Source of the DNA: Shinella zoogloeoides
Lineage (GTDB): Bacteria > Pseudomonadota > Alphaproteobacteria > Rhizobiales > Rhizobiaceae
Direction of reading: 5' to 3'
DNA: 64,000 bases
Assembly (NCBI RefSeq): GCF_022682305.1
Contig: NZ_CP093528.1
Coordinates: 819,501 to 883,500, forward strand
Part shown: positions 35,024 through 43,372 of the stretch, one piece after another
Layout: every line of letters starts with the position of its first letter
Position numbering within the stretch: the stretch's first letter is position 1
Notes under the pieces: generated by a model
Databases searched by the model: none
What the model was told of the DNA's origin: nothing
The model's input: the letters and a program-made list of their open reading frames with translations, nothing else
Translations under genes and position numbers: made by a program

Positions 35024-35674
35024 CTAGAGGCTTTCCAGCGACGGCAGGATGAGGGCGGGGCCGAGGTCGAAATATTCGTCCGGCATGTCGGAGCGGTTGA
35101 TCCAGACGGTGCGGAAGCCGAATTTGGTCGCCCCGGCGATGTCCCAGCGGTTGGAGGACTGGAAGGAGACGGCGTTCGGGTAGAGCCGGTAGTTCGTCGT
35201 CACCAGATCGTAGACGGCGGGGGCGGTCTTGTAGGTCTTCAGCGCGTCCACCGAGAAGATGTCGTCGATCACGGTATCGAGCGCGGCGTTCTTCACCGCC
35301 GAGGCCAGCATGGCGGGCGAGCCGTTGGAGAGGATCGCGATATGCGCGCCGCGCTGCTTCAGCGCCTTCAGCACGGCCGGCACTTCCGGGTAGCAGTCGA
35401 GCTTCCAGTAGGCGTCGAGCAGCTTTTGCCGCAGCGCCGGATCGACGCCGCCGATGCGCTGGAAGGTGTAGTCGAGCGCCTGTTCGGTAAGCTGCCAGAA
35501 ATCCGCGTAAGCGCCCATCAGCGCCCGCGTCCAGGAATATTCGAGCTGCTTGGCGCGCCAGATCTCGGAGAATATCTGGTAGTTCGGCCCCACATCCCCC
35601 GCATGGCGCCGCACCGCCGCGTGCACGTCGAACAGCGTTCCATAGGCGTCGAACACATAGGCGGCATGGGACAT
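35024..35674 (-). CDS. HAD superfamily type II (S)-2-haloacid dehalogenase-like
   Basis: A 216-residue HAD-fold hydrolase. The nucleophile is in [12 protein letters not shown], the second motif is [10 protein letters not shown], and the late acidic motif is [17 protein letters not shown] with W-INR following, as in L-2-haloacid dehalogenases. The normal substrate may be a haloacid, or another small acid such as a phosphorylated metabolite. One base separates its stop codon from the tam start, and both run leftward. Confidence 0.88.
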   Translation of the reverse strand: MSHAAYVFDAYGTLFDVHAAVRRHAGDVGPNYQIFSEIWRAKQLEYSWTRALMGAYADFWQLTEQALDYTFQRIGGVDPALRQKLLDAYWKLDCYPEVPAVLKALKQRGAHIAILSNGSPAMLASAVKNAALDTVIDDIFSVDALKTYKTAPAVYDLVTTNYRLYPNAVSFQSSNRWDIAGATKFGFRTVWINRSDMPDEYFDLGPALILPSLESL

Positions 35675-35743
35675 GGCGGCGATTCTCCTGCGCTTTCATG
35701 GCGATTGGCGGGTATCGGGCGGCGAATGTCAATTCTCTGTCGT

Positions 35744-35902
35744 GCCCCTCATCCGCCTGCCGGCACCTTCTCCCCGCAAGCGGGGCGAAGGGAAGGATGC
35801 AAGGCCTCTTTCCCTTCGCCGGCATTTCGCGATGGGAAAGCCCCGCCTCTTGCCCCTTCTCCCCGTTTGCGGGGAGAAGGTCGCGGCAGCGGGATGAGGG
35901 GC
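35744..35902. repeat. RIME-like palindromic repeat, copy 7 (head-to-head modules)
   Basis: Begins GCCCCTCATCCGCCTGCCGG with a CTTCTCCCCGCAAGCGGGGC arm and ends CCTTCTCCCCGTTTGCGGGG ... GGATGAGGGGC. The two modules face each other, as in copy 5. The hairpin loops differ (GCAAGC, GTTTGC). It separates the HAD/tam unit from the alcohol dehydrogenase gene. Confidence 0.8.
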
Positions 35903-35923
35903 GATTGCCTTGCGCGCAACCCC

Positions 35924-36964
35924 TCAGAACCGCGTGATCACGCTGATACCCAATTCCGTCGCCCGGTCCATCGCCGTCAGAGCAGGCACGGCTTCCTCCA
36001 GCCCGATATGCCGGCCGATCAGCTTCTGCGGCGCAAGCTTGCCGCTTTCGATCATCGAAAGCATGGCGTCGTAGCGCCAGGCCTGCATGCCGTGGCTGCC
36101 GTAGATCTCCAGCTCGTGGCCGATGACCTGCGCCATGGGGATCTGCGGCGTCGCATGATCGGCCAGCATCAGCCCGACCTGCACATGCCGCCCGCGCCGG
36201 CGCAAATTCTTGATGGAATTGAAGCAGGTGACGGGCGAGCCCAGCGCATCCACGGAGGCATGCGCCCCGCCGCCGGTGATCTCCCGCACCGCCTCGGCGA
36301 CATCGGAAACCGCGCGGGCATTGATCGCCGCGACCGCACCCATCTTCTTCGCGAAGTCCAGTTTCTCGGGGGAGATGTCGATGGCGATGGGGTTCGCGCC
36401 GAGCGCGGCGGCGATCATGATGGCGGAAAGGCCGACGCCCCCGCAGCCATGCACCGCCACCCATTCCCCGCCCGTCACCCGCGCCTGATCCACCACCGCG
36501 CGGAAGGAGGTGGCGAAGCGGCAGCCGAGGCTGGCGGCCGTGGCATAGTCGATGGCGTCGGGCAGGTGCACGAGATTGTGGTCGGCATGGTCGATGGCGA
36601 CATATTCGGCGAAGGACCCCCAATGGGTGAAACCGGGCTGGAACTGCTCCTCGCAGACTTGGCTGTTGCCTGAGCGGCACTCGCCGCAATGGCCGCAGCC
36701 GGAAACGAAGGGCACCGTCACCCGCTCGCCCTCGCGAAAACGCCGCACGGCCTTGCCCACCGCCACCACCTTGCCCGCCAGCTCATGCCCCGGCACATGC
36801 GGCAGCCTGATATCGGGATCGTGTCCCATCCAGCCATGCCAGTCGCTGCGGCAAAGCCCCGTCGCCTCCACCTTTATGACGACCCCGCCGGCTGTCGGCG
36901 TCGGATCCGGCAGCACCCGGATATCCGGTGTCGCCTGAAAGGCTTCGTAATACATCGCGCGCAT
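35924..36964 (-). CDS. Zinc-dependent alcohol dehydrogenase (MDR family)
   Basis: A 346-residue medium-chain dehydrogenase. The catalytic zinc site is [12 protein letters not shown] plus PGHE, and the structural zinc cluster is [15 protein letters not shown]. The Rossmann segment is [28 protein letters not shown], suggesting NAD(H) rather than NADP(H). I cannot name the alcohol or polyol. The ATG at 36964 begins [10 protein letters not shown] as in relatives and follows AAGGGAGAAA; an upstream ATG at 37048 would add 28 residues without family support. It is divergent from the aminotransferase gene. Confidence 0.9.
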   Translation of the reverse strand: MRAMYYEAFQATPDIRVLPDPTPTAGGVVIKVEATGLCRSDWHGWMGHDPDIRLPHVPGHELAGKVVAVGKAVRRFREGERVTVPFVSGCGHCGECRSGNSQVCEEQFQPGFTHWGSFAEYVAIDHADHNLVHLPDAIDYATAASLGCRFATSFRAVVDQARVTGGEWVAVHGCGGVGLSAIMIAAALGANPIAIDISPEKLDFAKKMGAVAAINARAVSDVAEAVREITGGGAHASVDALGSPVTCFNSIKNLRRRGRHVQVGLMLADHATPQIPMAQVIGHELEIYGSHGMQAWRYDAMLSMIESGKLAPQKLIGRHIGLEEAVPALTAMDRATELGISVITRF

Positions 36965-37045
36965 CGTGTTTCTCCCTTTCCCTGCTGTATCGCATGCGCC
37001 CGGAAAGCCCTCAACCGCACCATTCATGACAAGGCCTGATGCACC

Positions 37046-37063
37046 CATTCAACATCTTGAATG
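37046..37063. promoter_or_regulatory. Inverted repeat between divergent adh and ilvE
   Basis: CATTCAA (37046-37052) and TTGAATG (37057-37063), separated by four bases, lie in the divergent promoter region. The repeat may be an operator; no specific regulator is suggested. Confidence 0.4.
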
Positions 37064-37147
37064 GACAAGCGGCGCGCGCTGGCGGAAGGCAGGCGGGACT
37101 TGACCGCTGACCCCGGTCGGGCCTTGATGGGCTAAAGGAGAAGAAAG

Positions 37148-38032
37148 ATGCCAGTCGATACCTCACCGCGCTCCGCCACCTGGACCTTCGTGGATGGCGA
37201 ATGGATTTCGGGCAACCCGCCGCTCATCGGCCCCACCTCGCACGCCATGTGGCTCGGCTCGACCGTCTTCGACGGTGCGCGCTGGTTCGACGGCATCGCG
37301 CCGGACCTCGATCTGCATTGCCAGCGCATCAACCGCTCGGCCGAAGCGCTCGGCCTTTCCGCGACCGTCGGTGCTGAGGAGATCGAGGCGCTCGCCTGGG
37401 AAGGCGTCAAGAAATTCGACGGCAAGACGGCGATCTACATCAAGCCGATGTACTGGGCCGAACACGGCTCGCCGATCAGCGTCGTCGCGCCGGATGCCGG
37501 CTCCACCCGCTTCGCGCTCTGCCTCTTCGAAGCCTCGATGGGCGATCCCAATGCCGCCTCCTCGCTGACCGTCTCGCCCTTCCGCCGCCCGACGGTGGAA
37601 TGCATGCCGACGGACGCCAAGGCCGGCTGCCTCTATCCGAACAACGCCCGCATGCTGGTGGAAGCCAGGAAGCGCGGCTTCGACAACGCGCTGGTGCGCG
37701 ACATGCTGGGCAACGTCGCCGAGACCGCCTCGTCCAATATCTTCATGGTGCGCGACGGCGTCGTCTTCACGCCCGCCGCCAACCGCACCTTCCTGGCCGG
37801 CATCACGCGCTCGCGCGTCATCGGCCTGCTGCGGGAAGCCGGCTTCGATGTGATCGAGACCACGCTCACCCCCGCCGACTTCGCGGCCGCCGACGAGATA
37901 TTCACTTCGGGCAACTATTCCAAGGTCGTACCGGTCACGCGCCTGGAGGATCGCGAACTCGCGCATGGTCCCGTCACGGCCAAGGCGCGCGATCTCTATT
38001 TCGACTGGGCGCATTCGAACGGCGACGCGTGA
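37148..38032 (+). CDS. ilvE: Branched-chain amino acid aminotransferase (fold-type IV)
   Basis: A 294-residue PLP enzyme transaminating Leu, Ile and Val with 2-oxoglutarate. Motifs include GSTVFDGARWFDG, the PLP lysine in CMPTDAKAGCLYPN and the phosphate cup NVAETASSNIFMV with GITRSRVIGLLREAGFDVIET. The N-terminal form starting WTFVDGEWISGNPPLIGP is common in Rhizobiaceae and belongs to a short, proteobacterial class; D-amino acid transaminase is a less likely reading. AAAGGAGAAG precedes the ATG. A hairpin follows the gene. Confidence 0.9.
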   Translation: MPVDTSPRSATWTFVDGEWISGNPPLIGPTSHAMWLGSTVFDGARWFDGIAPDLDLHCQRINRSAEALGLSATVGAEEIEALAWEGVKKFDGKTAIYIKPMYWAEHGSPISVVAPDAGSTRFALCLFEASMGDPNAASSLTVSPFRRPTVECMPTDAKAGCLYPNNARMLVEARKRGFDNALVRDMLGNVAETASSNIFMVRDGVVFTPAANRTFLAGITRSRVIGLLREAGFDVIETTLTPADFAAADEIFTSGNYSKVVPVTRLEDRELAHGPVTAKARDLYFDWAHSNGDA

Positions 38033-38041
38033 AGAGGAAGA

Positions 38042-38071
38042 CGAAACGCCGCTCGCCGGAACGGCGTTTCG
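38042..38071 (+). terminator. Hairpin after ilvE
   Basis: Perfect 10-bp arms CGAAACGCCG / CGGCGTTTCG with a 10-nt loop. A T-rich tail is lacking, so it is a possible rather than certain terminator. A second hairpin, ACGGCAAATC / GATTTTGCCGT, lies at 38089-38114. Confidence 0.45.
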
Positions 38072-38276
38072 TCCACCCTTGAACGGACACGGCAAATCGA
38101 AAGGATTTTGCCGTATGGCAGGAAAATTTGGAAGGCGGGCGGTTGCCTCTTCCGGTTGCCGCTCCTATGTTCCGCTCACGGATTTCCTTCACAAAATTCC
38201 GTCGCCAGAGCAATTCCAGCACCGGCCGAGAGCATTCGGCCTCCGGAATTGCGGCAAACAAAGAGGAGACACCACG

Positions 38277-38879
38277 ATGGCTTTCGAACTTCCGCCGCTT
38301 CCCTACGATTACGACGCACTCGCCCCCTTCATGTCGCGTGAGACGCTCGAATATCACCACGACAAGCACCACAAGGCCTATGTCGACAACGGCAACAAGC
38401 TGGCGGAGGAAGCGGGCCTCGCGGGCCTCTCCCTCGAGGAGATCGTCAAGAAGTCCTACGGCACCAACCAGGGCCTCTTCAACAATGCCGGCCAGCACTA
38501 CAACCACGTCCATTTCTGGAAGTGGATGAAGAAGGGCGGCGGCGGCAAGAGCCTGCCGGGCGCGCTCCAGAAGGCCATCGACAGCGATCTGGGCGGCTAT
38601 GACAAGTTCAAGGCCGATTTCGTTGCCGCCGGCACCACGCAGTTCGGCTCCGGCTGGGCCTGGCTCTTCGTCAAGGACGGCAAGCTCGCCATCTCCAAGA
38701 CCCCGAACGGCGAGAACCCGCTGGTCCACGGCGCGGAACCGATCCTCGGCGTCGACGTATGGGAACACTCCTACTACATCGACTACCGCAACGCCCGCCC
38801 GAAGTACCTCGAAGCCTTCGTCGACAGCCTGATCAACTGGGACTACGTCCTGGAGCGCTACGAAGCCGCAACGAAGTAA
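38277..38879 (+). CDS. sodB: Fe/Mn superoxide dismutase
   Basis: A 200-residue dismutase converting superoxide to H2O2 and O2 in the cytoplasm. Metal ligands are visible in EYHHDKHHKAYVDN (first His), NAGQHYNHVHFW (second His) and DVWEHSYYIDYRNARPKYL (Asp and His). The sequence most resembles the SodB (iron) form, but cambialistic use of Mn occurs in rhizobia, so the metal is uncertain. Start at 38277 follows AGAGGAGA. It is monocistronic and followed by a clear terminator. Confidence 0.95.
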   Translation: MAFELPPLPYDYDALAPFMSRETLEYHHDKHHKAYVDNGNKLAEEAGLAGLSLEEIVKKSYGTNQGLFNNAGQHYNHVHFWKWMKKGGGGKSLPGALQKAIDSDLGGYDKFKADFVAAGTTQFGSGWAWLFVKDGKLAISKTPNGENPLVHGAEPILGVDVWEHSYYIDYRNARPKYLEAFVDSLINWDYVLERYEAATK

Positions 38880-38902
38880 GCCTCGGCTTCTCGGATTTTG
38901 GA

Positions 38903-38931
38903 AACCCCGGCCGGAAACGGCCGGGGTTTTT
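38903..38931 (+). terminator. Rho-independent terminator of sodB
   Basis: Stem AACCCCGGCC / GGCCGGGGTT, GGAAAC loop, and a T5 tail, 23 bp after the stop codon. Confidence 0.9.
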
Positions 38932-38973
38932 GTTTAGTCGACAAATGGTCCGATTGATGGCATAAATGCCAAC

Positions 38974-39255
38974 ATGGATGCGGTGCTTCTCCTGCGCTCG
39001 AAGACGATCCTGCCGGACGGCGCGATTGTCGAGATCGTGCTCTGGCAGGTTCCTCACCCCATTGCCGGAAGCGCGCACTGCTATAAATACCGTCTGTTCT
39101 ACGGGCGGGATGGCCGGCGTATCGTCGGTTTCGACAATGAGCGCGGCAAGGGAGACCACTGCCATCTCGACGATAGGGAGCATCCTTATGCATTCTCGAG
39201 CGTTGCAGTGTTGCTTAAGGATTTTCAGGCCGAAGTCGCGAAAAGGAGGCCCTGA
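38974..39255 (+). CDS. tumE: TumE-family toxin (DUF6516)
   Basis: A 93-residue protein matching the DUF6516/TumE family: an N-terminal strand pair (VLLLRSKTILPDGAIVEIVLWQVP), then YKYRLFYGRDGRRIVGFDNERGKGDHCHLDD and a C-terminal SSVAVLLKDFQAEV helix. TumE is the toxin of a described plasmid-borne TumE/TumA toxin-antitoxin module. The stop codon abuts the ATG of the next gene (TGA ATG), so the pair is translated together. The assignment is from motif memory, hence moderate confidence. Confidence 0.8.
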   Translation: MDAVLLLRSKTILPDGAIVEIVLWQVPHPIAGSAHCYKYRLFYGRDGRRIVGFDNERGKGDHCHLDDREHPYAFSSVAVLLKDFQAEVAKRRP

Positions 39256-39624
39256 ATGAAACGCGCCCACATCCAGATCCGCAGCGATTCCGAGGTCCTC
39301 CTCGCCGACATTTTTGCGCGTGCGGCGGAAGCGGCTCGCACGGGCATCCCCTCCGATCCGGTCGCGACCTTCACCTTCAGTTCGCCCGCGCAATTGTTCT
39401 CGGTCATCAGCCCGAAGCGCTGGGAATTGATCGAGCATTTGCAGCAGGTCGGCCCGAGCAGCATCCGTGCGCTCGCACGCTCCCTCGGCCGTGATGTGAA
39501 GCGCGTTCACGAGGATATCGTTACGCTTCTCGACTGGGGTATTGTCGACCGCACCGATAGTGGCAAGGTCGAGGTGCCGTTCGACGTCATTCATGCCGAT
39601 TTTGATTTGCGGGCTGTCGCCTGA
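39256..39624 (+). CDS. tumA: TumA-like antitoxin, HVO_A0114-family winged-helix protein
   Basis: A 122-residue DNA-binding protein. The C-terminal half has a winged helix (ISPKRWELIEHLQQVGPSSIRALARSLGRDVKRVHEDIVTLLDWGIV) of the HVO_A0114 type, often MarR-like. The N-terminal part (IQIRSDSEVLLADIFARAAEAARTG) is likely the toxin-binding arm. AAAGGAGG just upstream overlaps the end of the toxin gene. As antitoxin it should also repress the operon. Confidence 0.82.
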   Translation: MKRAHIQIRSDSEVLLADIFARAAEAARTGIPSDPVATFTFSSPAQLFSVISPKRWELIEHLQQVGPSSIRALARSLGRDVKRVHEDIVTLLDWGIVDRTDSGKVEVPFDVIHADFDLRAVA

Positions 39625-39631
39625 CGGAACG

Positions 39632-40327
39632 CTACCCCGCCGCCCGGTTCTCCGCCCAGCCGGAGATCCAGAGCTGCCGCAGCCCATCGCCTTCGCCTCT
39701 AAAATATCTCCCCGTCGCCGCGCAGGCTTCCACGCGGTCGGCGCGGAAGTTGCGGATGGCCTGACGCAGCTCGCACCAGGCGACGATGTTCGCTGTCTCC
39801 GAATAGTAGATGAGGGCGATGGGGCGGATGGTGCGCTCGGTGGCGCGGGCATATTCGTCGCGGTAGTCGATCAGCAGCGTCTCCTCGTCGCGGATCGCCC
39901 GGCGCACGGTGGCAAGGTCGATGCCCTCGGGCTGGCGCGGGACAGTGCCCCAGGCGTGCAGGGCGCGGGCGGAAAGCGTCTGGCGCAGCGGCGGGGGCAC
40001 CGCGCCGGCGATCTTGTCGCCCACCCGTTTCGCGGCCGCCTGCAATTCAGCATCGCCCGTGCGCTCCAGCAGCGCCAGCGCCAGCACCACGGCCTCCGTC
40101 TCCTCGATGGAGAACATCAGCGGCGGCAGGTCGAAGCCGGGGCGCAGGATATAGCCGATGCCGCGCTCGCCCTCGACCGGCACGCGCATCGCCTGCAGCG
40201 CGGCGATGTCGCGGTAGATCGAGCGCACCGTCACCTCCAGCCGCCCGGCGATCTCGGCCGCCGTCACCGGCTGGCGGGCGAGGCGCAGAATCTGGATGAT
40301 CTCGAAGAGCCGCGATGCCTTGCGCAA
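39632..40327 (-). CDS. YafY-type HTH-WYL transcriptional regulator
   Basis: A 231-residue regulator. The N-terminal HTH_11 domain (RLFEIIQILRLARQPVTAAEIAGRLEVTVRSIYRDIAALQ) is followed by a WYL domain (ALIYYSETANIVAWCELRQAIRNFRADRVEACAATGRYF) that probably senses a nucleic acid or small ligand. It is divergent from a LysE-family exporter, with a perfect inverted repeat between. It likely controls that exporter and itself. Confidence 0.9.
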   Translation of the reverse strand: MRKASRLFEIIQILRLARQPVTAAEIAGRLEVTVRSIYRDIAALQAMRVPVEGERGIGYILRPGFDLPPLMFSIEETEAVVLALALLERTGDAELQAAAKRVGDKIAGAVPPPLRQTLSARALHAWGTVPRQPEGIDLATVRRAIRDEETLLIDYRDEYARATERTIRPIALIYYSETANIVAWCELRQAIRNFRADRVEACAATGRYFRGEGDGLRQLWISGWAENRAAG

Positions 40328-40342
40328 TGGTTTGCCTCGTCA

Positions 40343-40366
40343 CAACTGACACGTCCCTGTCAGTTG
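40343..40366. promoter_or_regulatory. Inverted repeat between WYL regulator and LysE exporter
   Basis: CAACTGACA (40343-40351) and TGTCAGTTG (40358-40366) form a perfect 9-bp inverted repeat with a 6-bp spacer. It lies 15 bp upstream of the regulator's start codon and 46 bp upstream of the exporter's, overlapping a TTGACT -35-like element (40364-40369). Confidence 0.6.
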
Positions 40367-40412
40367 ACTTCCATTATAGCATAGGATCAAGCGCTTGAAA
40401 TAAAAGGGCAGC

Positions 40413-41087
40413 ATGGGGCTGCGGCGCGAAACGGGACAACGGCCAACTGACATGACTTATAGCGAAAACCTCTGGCTCTTCTTCCTGCTCGTCTCCGGCA
40501 TCATCGTCGTGCCGGGCATGGACATGGTCTTCGTGCTGGCCAGCTCGCTTTCCGGCGGCCGCAGGGCGGGGCTGTCGGCCACTTTCGGCATCATGGCGGG
40601 CGGGCTGGTGCATACGCTCTATGCCGCCCTCGGCGTCGGCATGCTGCTGCATTTCGCGCCGAAGCTGTTCAATGCGCTGCTGGTTCTCGGCGCGGCCTAT
40701 GTCGCCTGGATCGGCTGGCAGCTCTTCCGCAGCTCCATCGTCATCGACGACGTGGAAAGCCTCGACCGGCGCGGCCTCGCCACGCGCTTCCGCCAGGGCG
40801 CGCTGACGAGCCTCATGAATCCCAAGGCCTATCTCTTCATGCTGGCGGTCTTCCCGCAGTTCCTGCGTCCGGAATTCGGCCCGCTCTGGCGTCAGGCGCT
40901 CGTCATGCTGCTGATGATCTGGGCGACGCAGCTTGCCGTCTACGGCGGGCTGGCGCTCGCCGCCGCCCACAGCCGCGACGCCCTCGTCGGCAGCCCCGCC
41001 GCCACCCGCTTCGTCGGTCGCGCGGCCGGCGTCCTGCTCGTCGCCATCGCCGTGGTCACGGTATGGCGGGGCTGGGGAACGGTTTGA
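40413..41087 (+). CDS. LysE/RhtB family exporter
   Basis: About 211 conserved residues (224 from the first ATG) with six hydrophobic helices and the LysE signatures VPGMDMVFVLASSLSGGRRAG and LTSLMNPKAYLFMLAVFPQF. Family members export lysine, homoserine, threonine or other amino acids. The start is uncertain: AAAGGG favours 40413, while homology favours MTYSENLW at 40452, which lacks a ribosome site. It is divergent from the WYL regulator and probably under its control. Substrate unknown. Confidence 0.87.
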   Translation: MGLRRETGQRPTDMTYSENLWLFFLLVSGIIVVPGMDMVFVLASSLSGGRRAGLSATFGIMAGGLVHTLYAALGVGMLLHFAPKLFNALLVLGAAYVAWIGWQLFRSSIVIDDVESLDRRGLATRFRQGALTSLMNPKAYLFMLAVFPQFLRPEFGPLWRQALVMLLMIWATQLAVYGGLALAAAHSRDALVGSPAATRFVGRAAGVLLVAIAVVTVWRGWGTV

Positions 41088-41204
41088 AGCCATCGGTCCG
41101 GTTTCAAAAAGATTTTACTTTCCTCGACTTCCTAAAATGCAATCATGGCCGCGCATCGCGAACCGGCGGCGCGTCGTACCGGCCGCCAGAAAATGGAGAA
41201 CTCG

Positions 41205-41648
41205 ATGAAGGTCAGGACTTTGGCGGTTGCGGCCGTGCTTGCGGCCCTTGGCGCAGGCGCTGTCGTGGCGGCGGACGAGCCGCAGGTCGTCCGTCAGGAA
41301 ATGATGAAGAAGGTGGGCGGCGCCATGGGTGCGCTTTCCGGCATCGCCAAGGGCGAGAAGCCCTACGATGCGGAGGTCGTCAAGGCATCGCTGGCGACGA
41401 TGAGCGAGGTGGCGAAGGCCTTCCCCGAGCAGTTCCCGGCCGGCTCCGAGACGGGCCACGAGACAGAGGCCAGCCCCAAGATCTGGGAAGCGATGGACGA
41501 CTTCAAGGCGAAATCCGCCAAGCTCGTCGAGGCCGCCGATGCGGCGCTAGCCAGCCCGCCGGCCGATCAGGCGGCGGTCGGAGCGGCGCTCGGCGCGATC
41601 GGTCCCAATTGCGCGGCCTGTCATGAGGTCTACCGCATCAAGAAATAG
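41205..41648 (+). CDS. Cytochrome c', class II c-type cytochrome
   Basis: A 147-residue periplasmic cytochrome with a signal peptide (MKVRTLAVAAVLAALGAGAVVAA) and the class II pattern: a single C-terminal haem site CAACH at 136-140 followed by EVYRIKK, on a four-helix bundle. Cytochromes c' bind NO and may protect against nitrosative stress or carry electrons; c-556-type relatives have a methionine sixth ligand. GGAGAA precedes the ATG. It is followed at 195 bp by a dihaem cytochrome c gene, perhaps cotranscribed. Confidence 0.9.
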   Translation: MKVRTLAVAAVLAALGAGAVVAADEPQVVRQEMMKKVGGAMGALSGIAKGEKPYDAEVVKASLATMSEVAKAFPEQFPAGSETGHETEASPKIWEAMDDFKAKSAKLVEAADAALASPPADQAAVGAALGAIGPNCAACHEVYRIKK

Positions 41649-41843
41649 ATGCGGTAGGCCGTTTACCGGAAAAGAGATGGCGTTACCCCGGTCCGTCGGC
41701 TGATGGATCCGTGAGGGTTGGCCTTGCCGCATCCTTCCCGCCGAAGGGAAGGAACGCGGCAAGCAGCCGCCCTGACGGTTCCGGGCGGACCGGGGCAGCG
41801 CTTTCGTGGTCTGCCGGCGCGGGGCCGGCAAGAGGGATGCTTC

Positions 41844-42752
41844 ATGGCACTCAGGAAAATTCTCGGCGGTGTCGTCGTGCTCGGGGCGATCGGCGTGGGC
41901 GCCTTCGTCTTGATCACCGCGCCGGAGCGGCTGCCGGCAGCCGAATGGGCCGCCGCGGGCGAGCCGGACCTTGCCAATGGCGAGCGCATTTTCAACGCCG
42001 GCGGCTGCGTGAGCTGTCATGCCGCACCCGGCGCGCCGGATGACCAGCGGCTCGTGCTGGCAGGCGGGCTGGCGCTGAAAAGTCCGTTCGGCACCTTCCA
42101 CGCGCCCAATATCTCGCCGGACGAGACGGCCGGCATCGGGGCGTGGACGCTGGCGGAATTCGGCGATGCGATGCGGCGCGGCACCGGGCGCGACGGCGAA
42201 CATCTCTACCCGTCCTTCCCCTACGCCTCCTATGCGCGCATGACGGTCAAGGACGTCGCCGATCTCTACGGTTATCTCAAGACCTTGCCGAAGAGCGCCA
42301 ATGTCGCGCCCGGCCATGACCTGCCGTTCCCCTTCAACATCCGCCTCGCGCTCGGCGGCTGGAAGTTCCTCTATCTCAACGAAGCGCCTCGCGTGGAGCT
42401 TGCCGATGCCGACCCGGTCGTCCGGCACGGCCAGTATCTCGTCGAGGGGCCGGGCCATTGCGGGGAGTGCCACACGCCCCGCGACATGCTGGGCGGGCTG
42501 CGGACCGGTGAATGGCTCGCCGGCGGGCCGAATCCGGAAGGCCAGGGGCGCATCCCCAATATCACACCGGCCGAGGGCGGCTTCGGGAGCTGGAGCGCGG
42601 GCGATATCGTCAGCTATCTCGAAACCGGCTTTACCCCGGATTTCGACAGCGTCGGCGGCTCGATGGTCTCCGTGCAGAAGAACATGGCGAGGCTACCCAA
42701 GGAGGATCGCGAGGCGATTGCCGCCTACCTGAAGGCCATCCCGGCGCGGTAG
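41844..42752 (+). CDS. Membrane-anchored dihaem cytochrome c
   Basis: A 302-residue protein with an N-terminal anchor (KILGGVVVLGAIGVGAFVLI) and two haem sites: CVSCH (55-59) and CGECH (206-210). It resembles the cytochrome subunit of alcohol, sorbitol or gluconate dehydrogenase complexes, though those usually have three haems. No cognate dehydrogenase is beside it; the PQQ enzyme at 44626 does not normally need one. AGAGGGA precedes the ATG. The 195-bp gap from cytochrome c' shows no terminator I can see. Confidence 0.87.
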   Translation: MALRKILGGVVVLGAIGVGAFVLITAPERLPAAEWAAAGEPDLANGERIFNAGGCVSCHAAPGAPDDQRLVLAGGLALKSPFGTFHAPNISPDETAGIGAWTLAEFGDAMRRGTGRDGEHLYPSFPYASYARMTVKDVADLYGYLKTLPKSANVAPGHDLPFPFNIRLALGGWKFLYLNEAPRVELADADPVVRHGQYLVEGPGHCGECHTPRDMLGGLRTGEWLAGGPNPEGQGRIPNITPAEGGFGSWSAGDIVSYLETGFTPDFDSVGGSMVSVQKNMARLPKEDREAIAAYLKAIPAR

Positions 42753-42757
42753 GGGAC

Positions 42758-43348
42758 TCAGTCCCGCGCCGGCCGGTGCTCATTGCTGTACATGGCGAGA
42801 TAGTCCAGCAGCTCGGGGGAGCCGAGGCCGATGGCTGTGAGGACTTCGCGGGCGAAGGTGACGGGAGCCGCGCCCGAGGCGGTGATGACGCCGCGGTCGG
42901 TGACGGCCTGGGGCTGATCGCGGTATAGCGCCTGGCCGCGATAGGCGGGCACTGTTTCCGGCAACTGGCCGGCATGGTTGCCGGTATGCGCCCGCGTGTC
43001 GAGCACGCCCATGCGGCCGAGCGCCAGCGTGGCGTCGCAGATGCCGGCGACCGGCTTTCCGGCCGCAAGGAAACGTTCGACCGGAGCCGAAAGGTCCGGC
43101 GGGGCGGCCGACTGCCAGATCGTGCCGCCGCACAGCACCAGCACGTCGAAGTCCTCCGGCCGGGCATCTTCCGCCTTGCCGGCCGAGGTGACGGATATGC
43201 CGCCGAGCGAGGTGACATCCGCACCGCCGGGCGTCAGCACCACGGTCGTGGCCTGGCACGCGTGGCGCGCGGTCGCCATCAGCAGGCCGCATTCCCAATC
43301 GGCATATCCTTCGGTCAGAACGATTGCCAGCCGCTTCGTCATGGTCAT
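42758..43348 (-). CDS. DJ-1/PfpI family protein
   Basis: A 196-residue protein of the DJ-1/PfpI superfamily. The nucleophilic cysteine is Cys104 in AGICDATLALG, and the conserved glutamate is in LTEGYADWE. Such proteins include glyoxalase III, protein deglycases and proteases, and the exact role cannot be read from sequence. It is 5 bp from the stop of the cytochrome gene on the opposite strand, and 24 bp downstream of the GNAT gene stop, possibly in the same attenuated transcript. Confidence 0.87.
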   Translation of the reverse strand: MTMTKRLAIVLTEGYADWECGLLMATARHACQATTVVLTPGGADVTSLGGISVTSAGKAEDARPEDFDVLVLCGGTIWQSAAPPDLSAPVERFLAAGKPVAGICDATLALGRMGVLDTRAHTGNHAGQLPETVPAYRGQALYRDQPQAVTDRGVITASGAAPVTFAREVLTAIGLGSPELLDYLAMYSNEHRPARD

Positions 43349-43372
43349 CTCCCTTGCCTGAAACAGCGCGGT

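Noticed and set aside
6822..35902. Repeated palindromes considered as a CRISPR array
   Set aside because: Copies are kilobases apart, differ in internal sequence and orientation, and lack regular spacers or cas genes.
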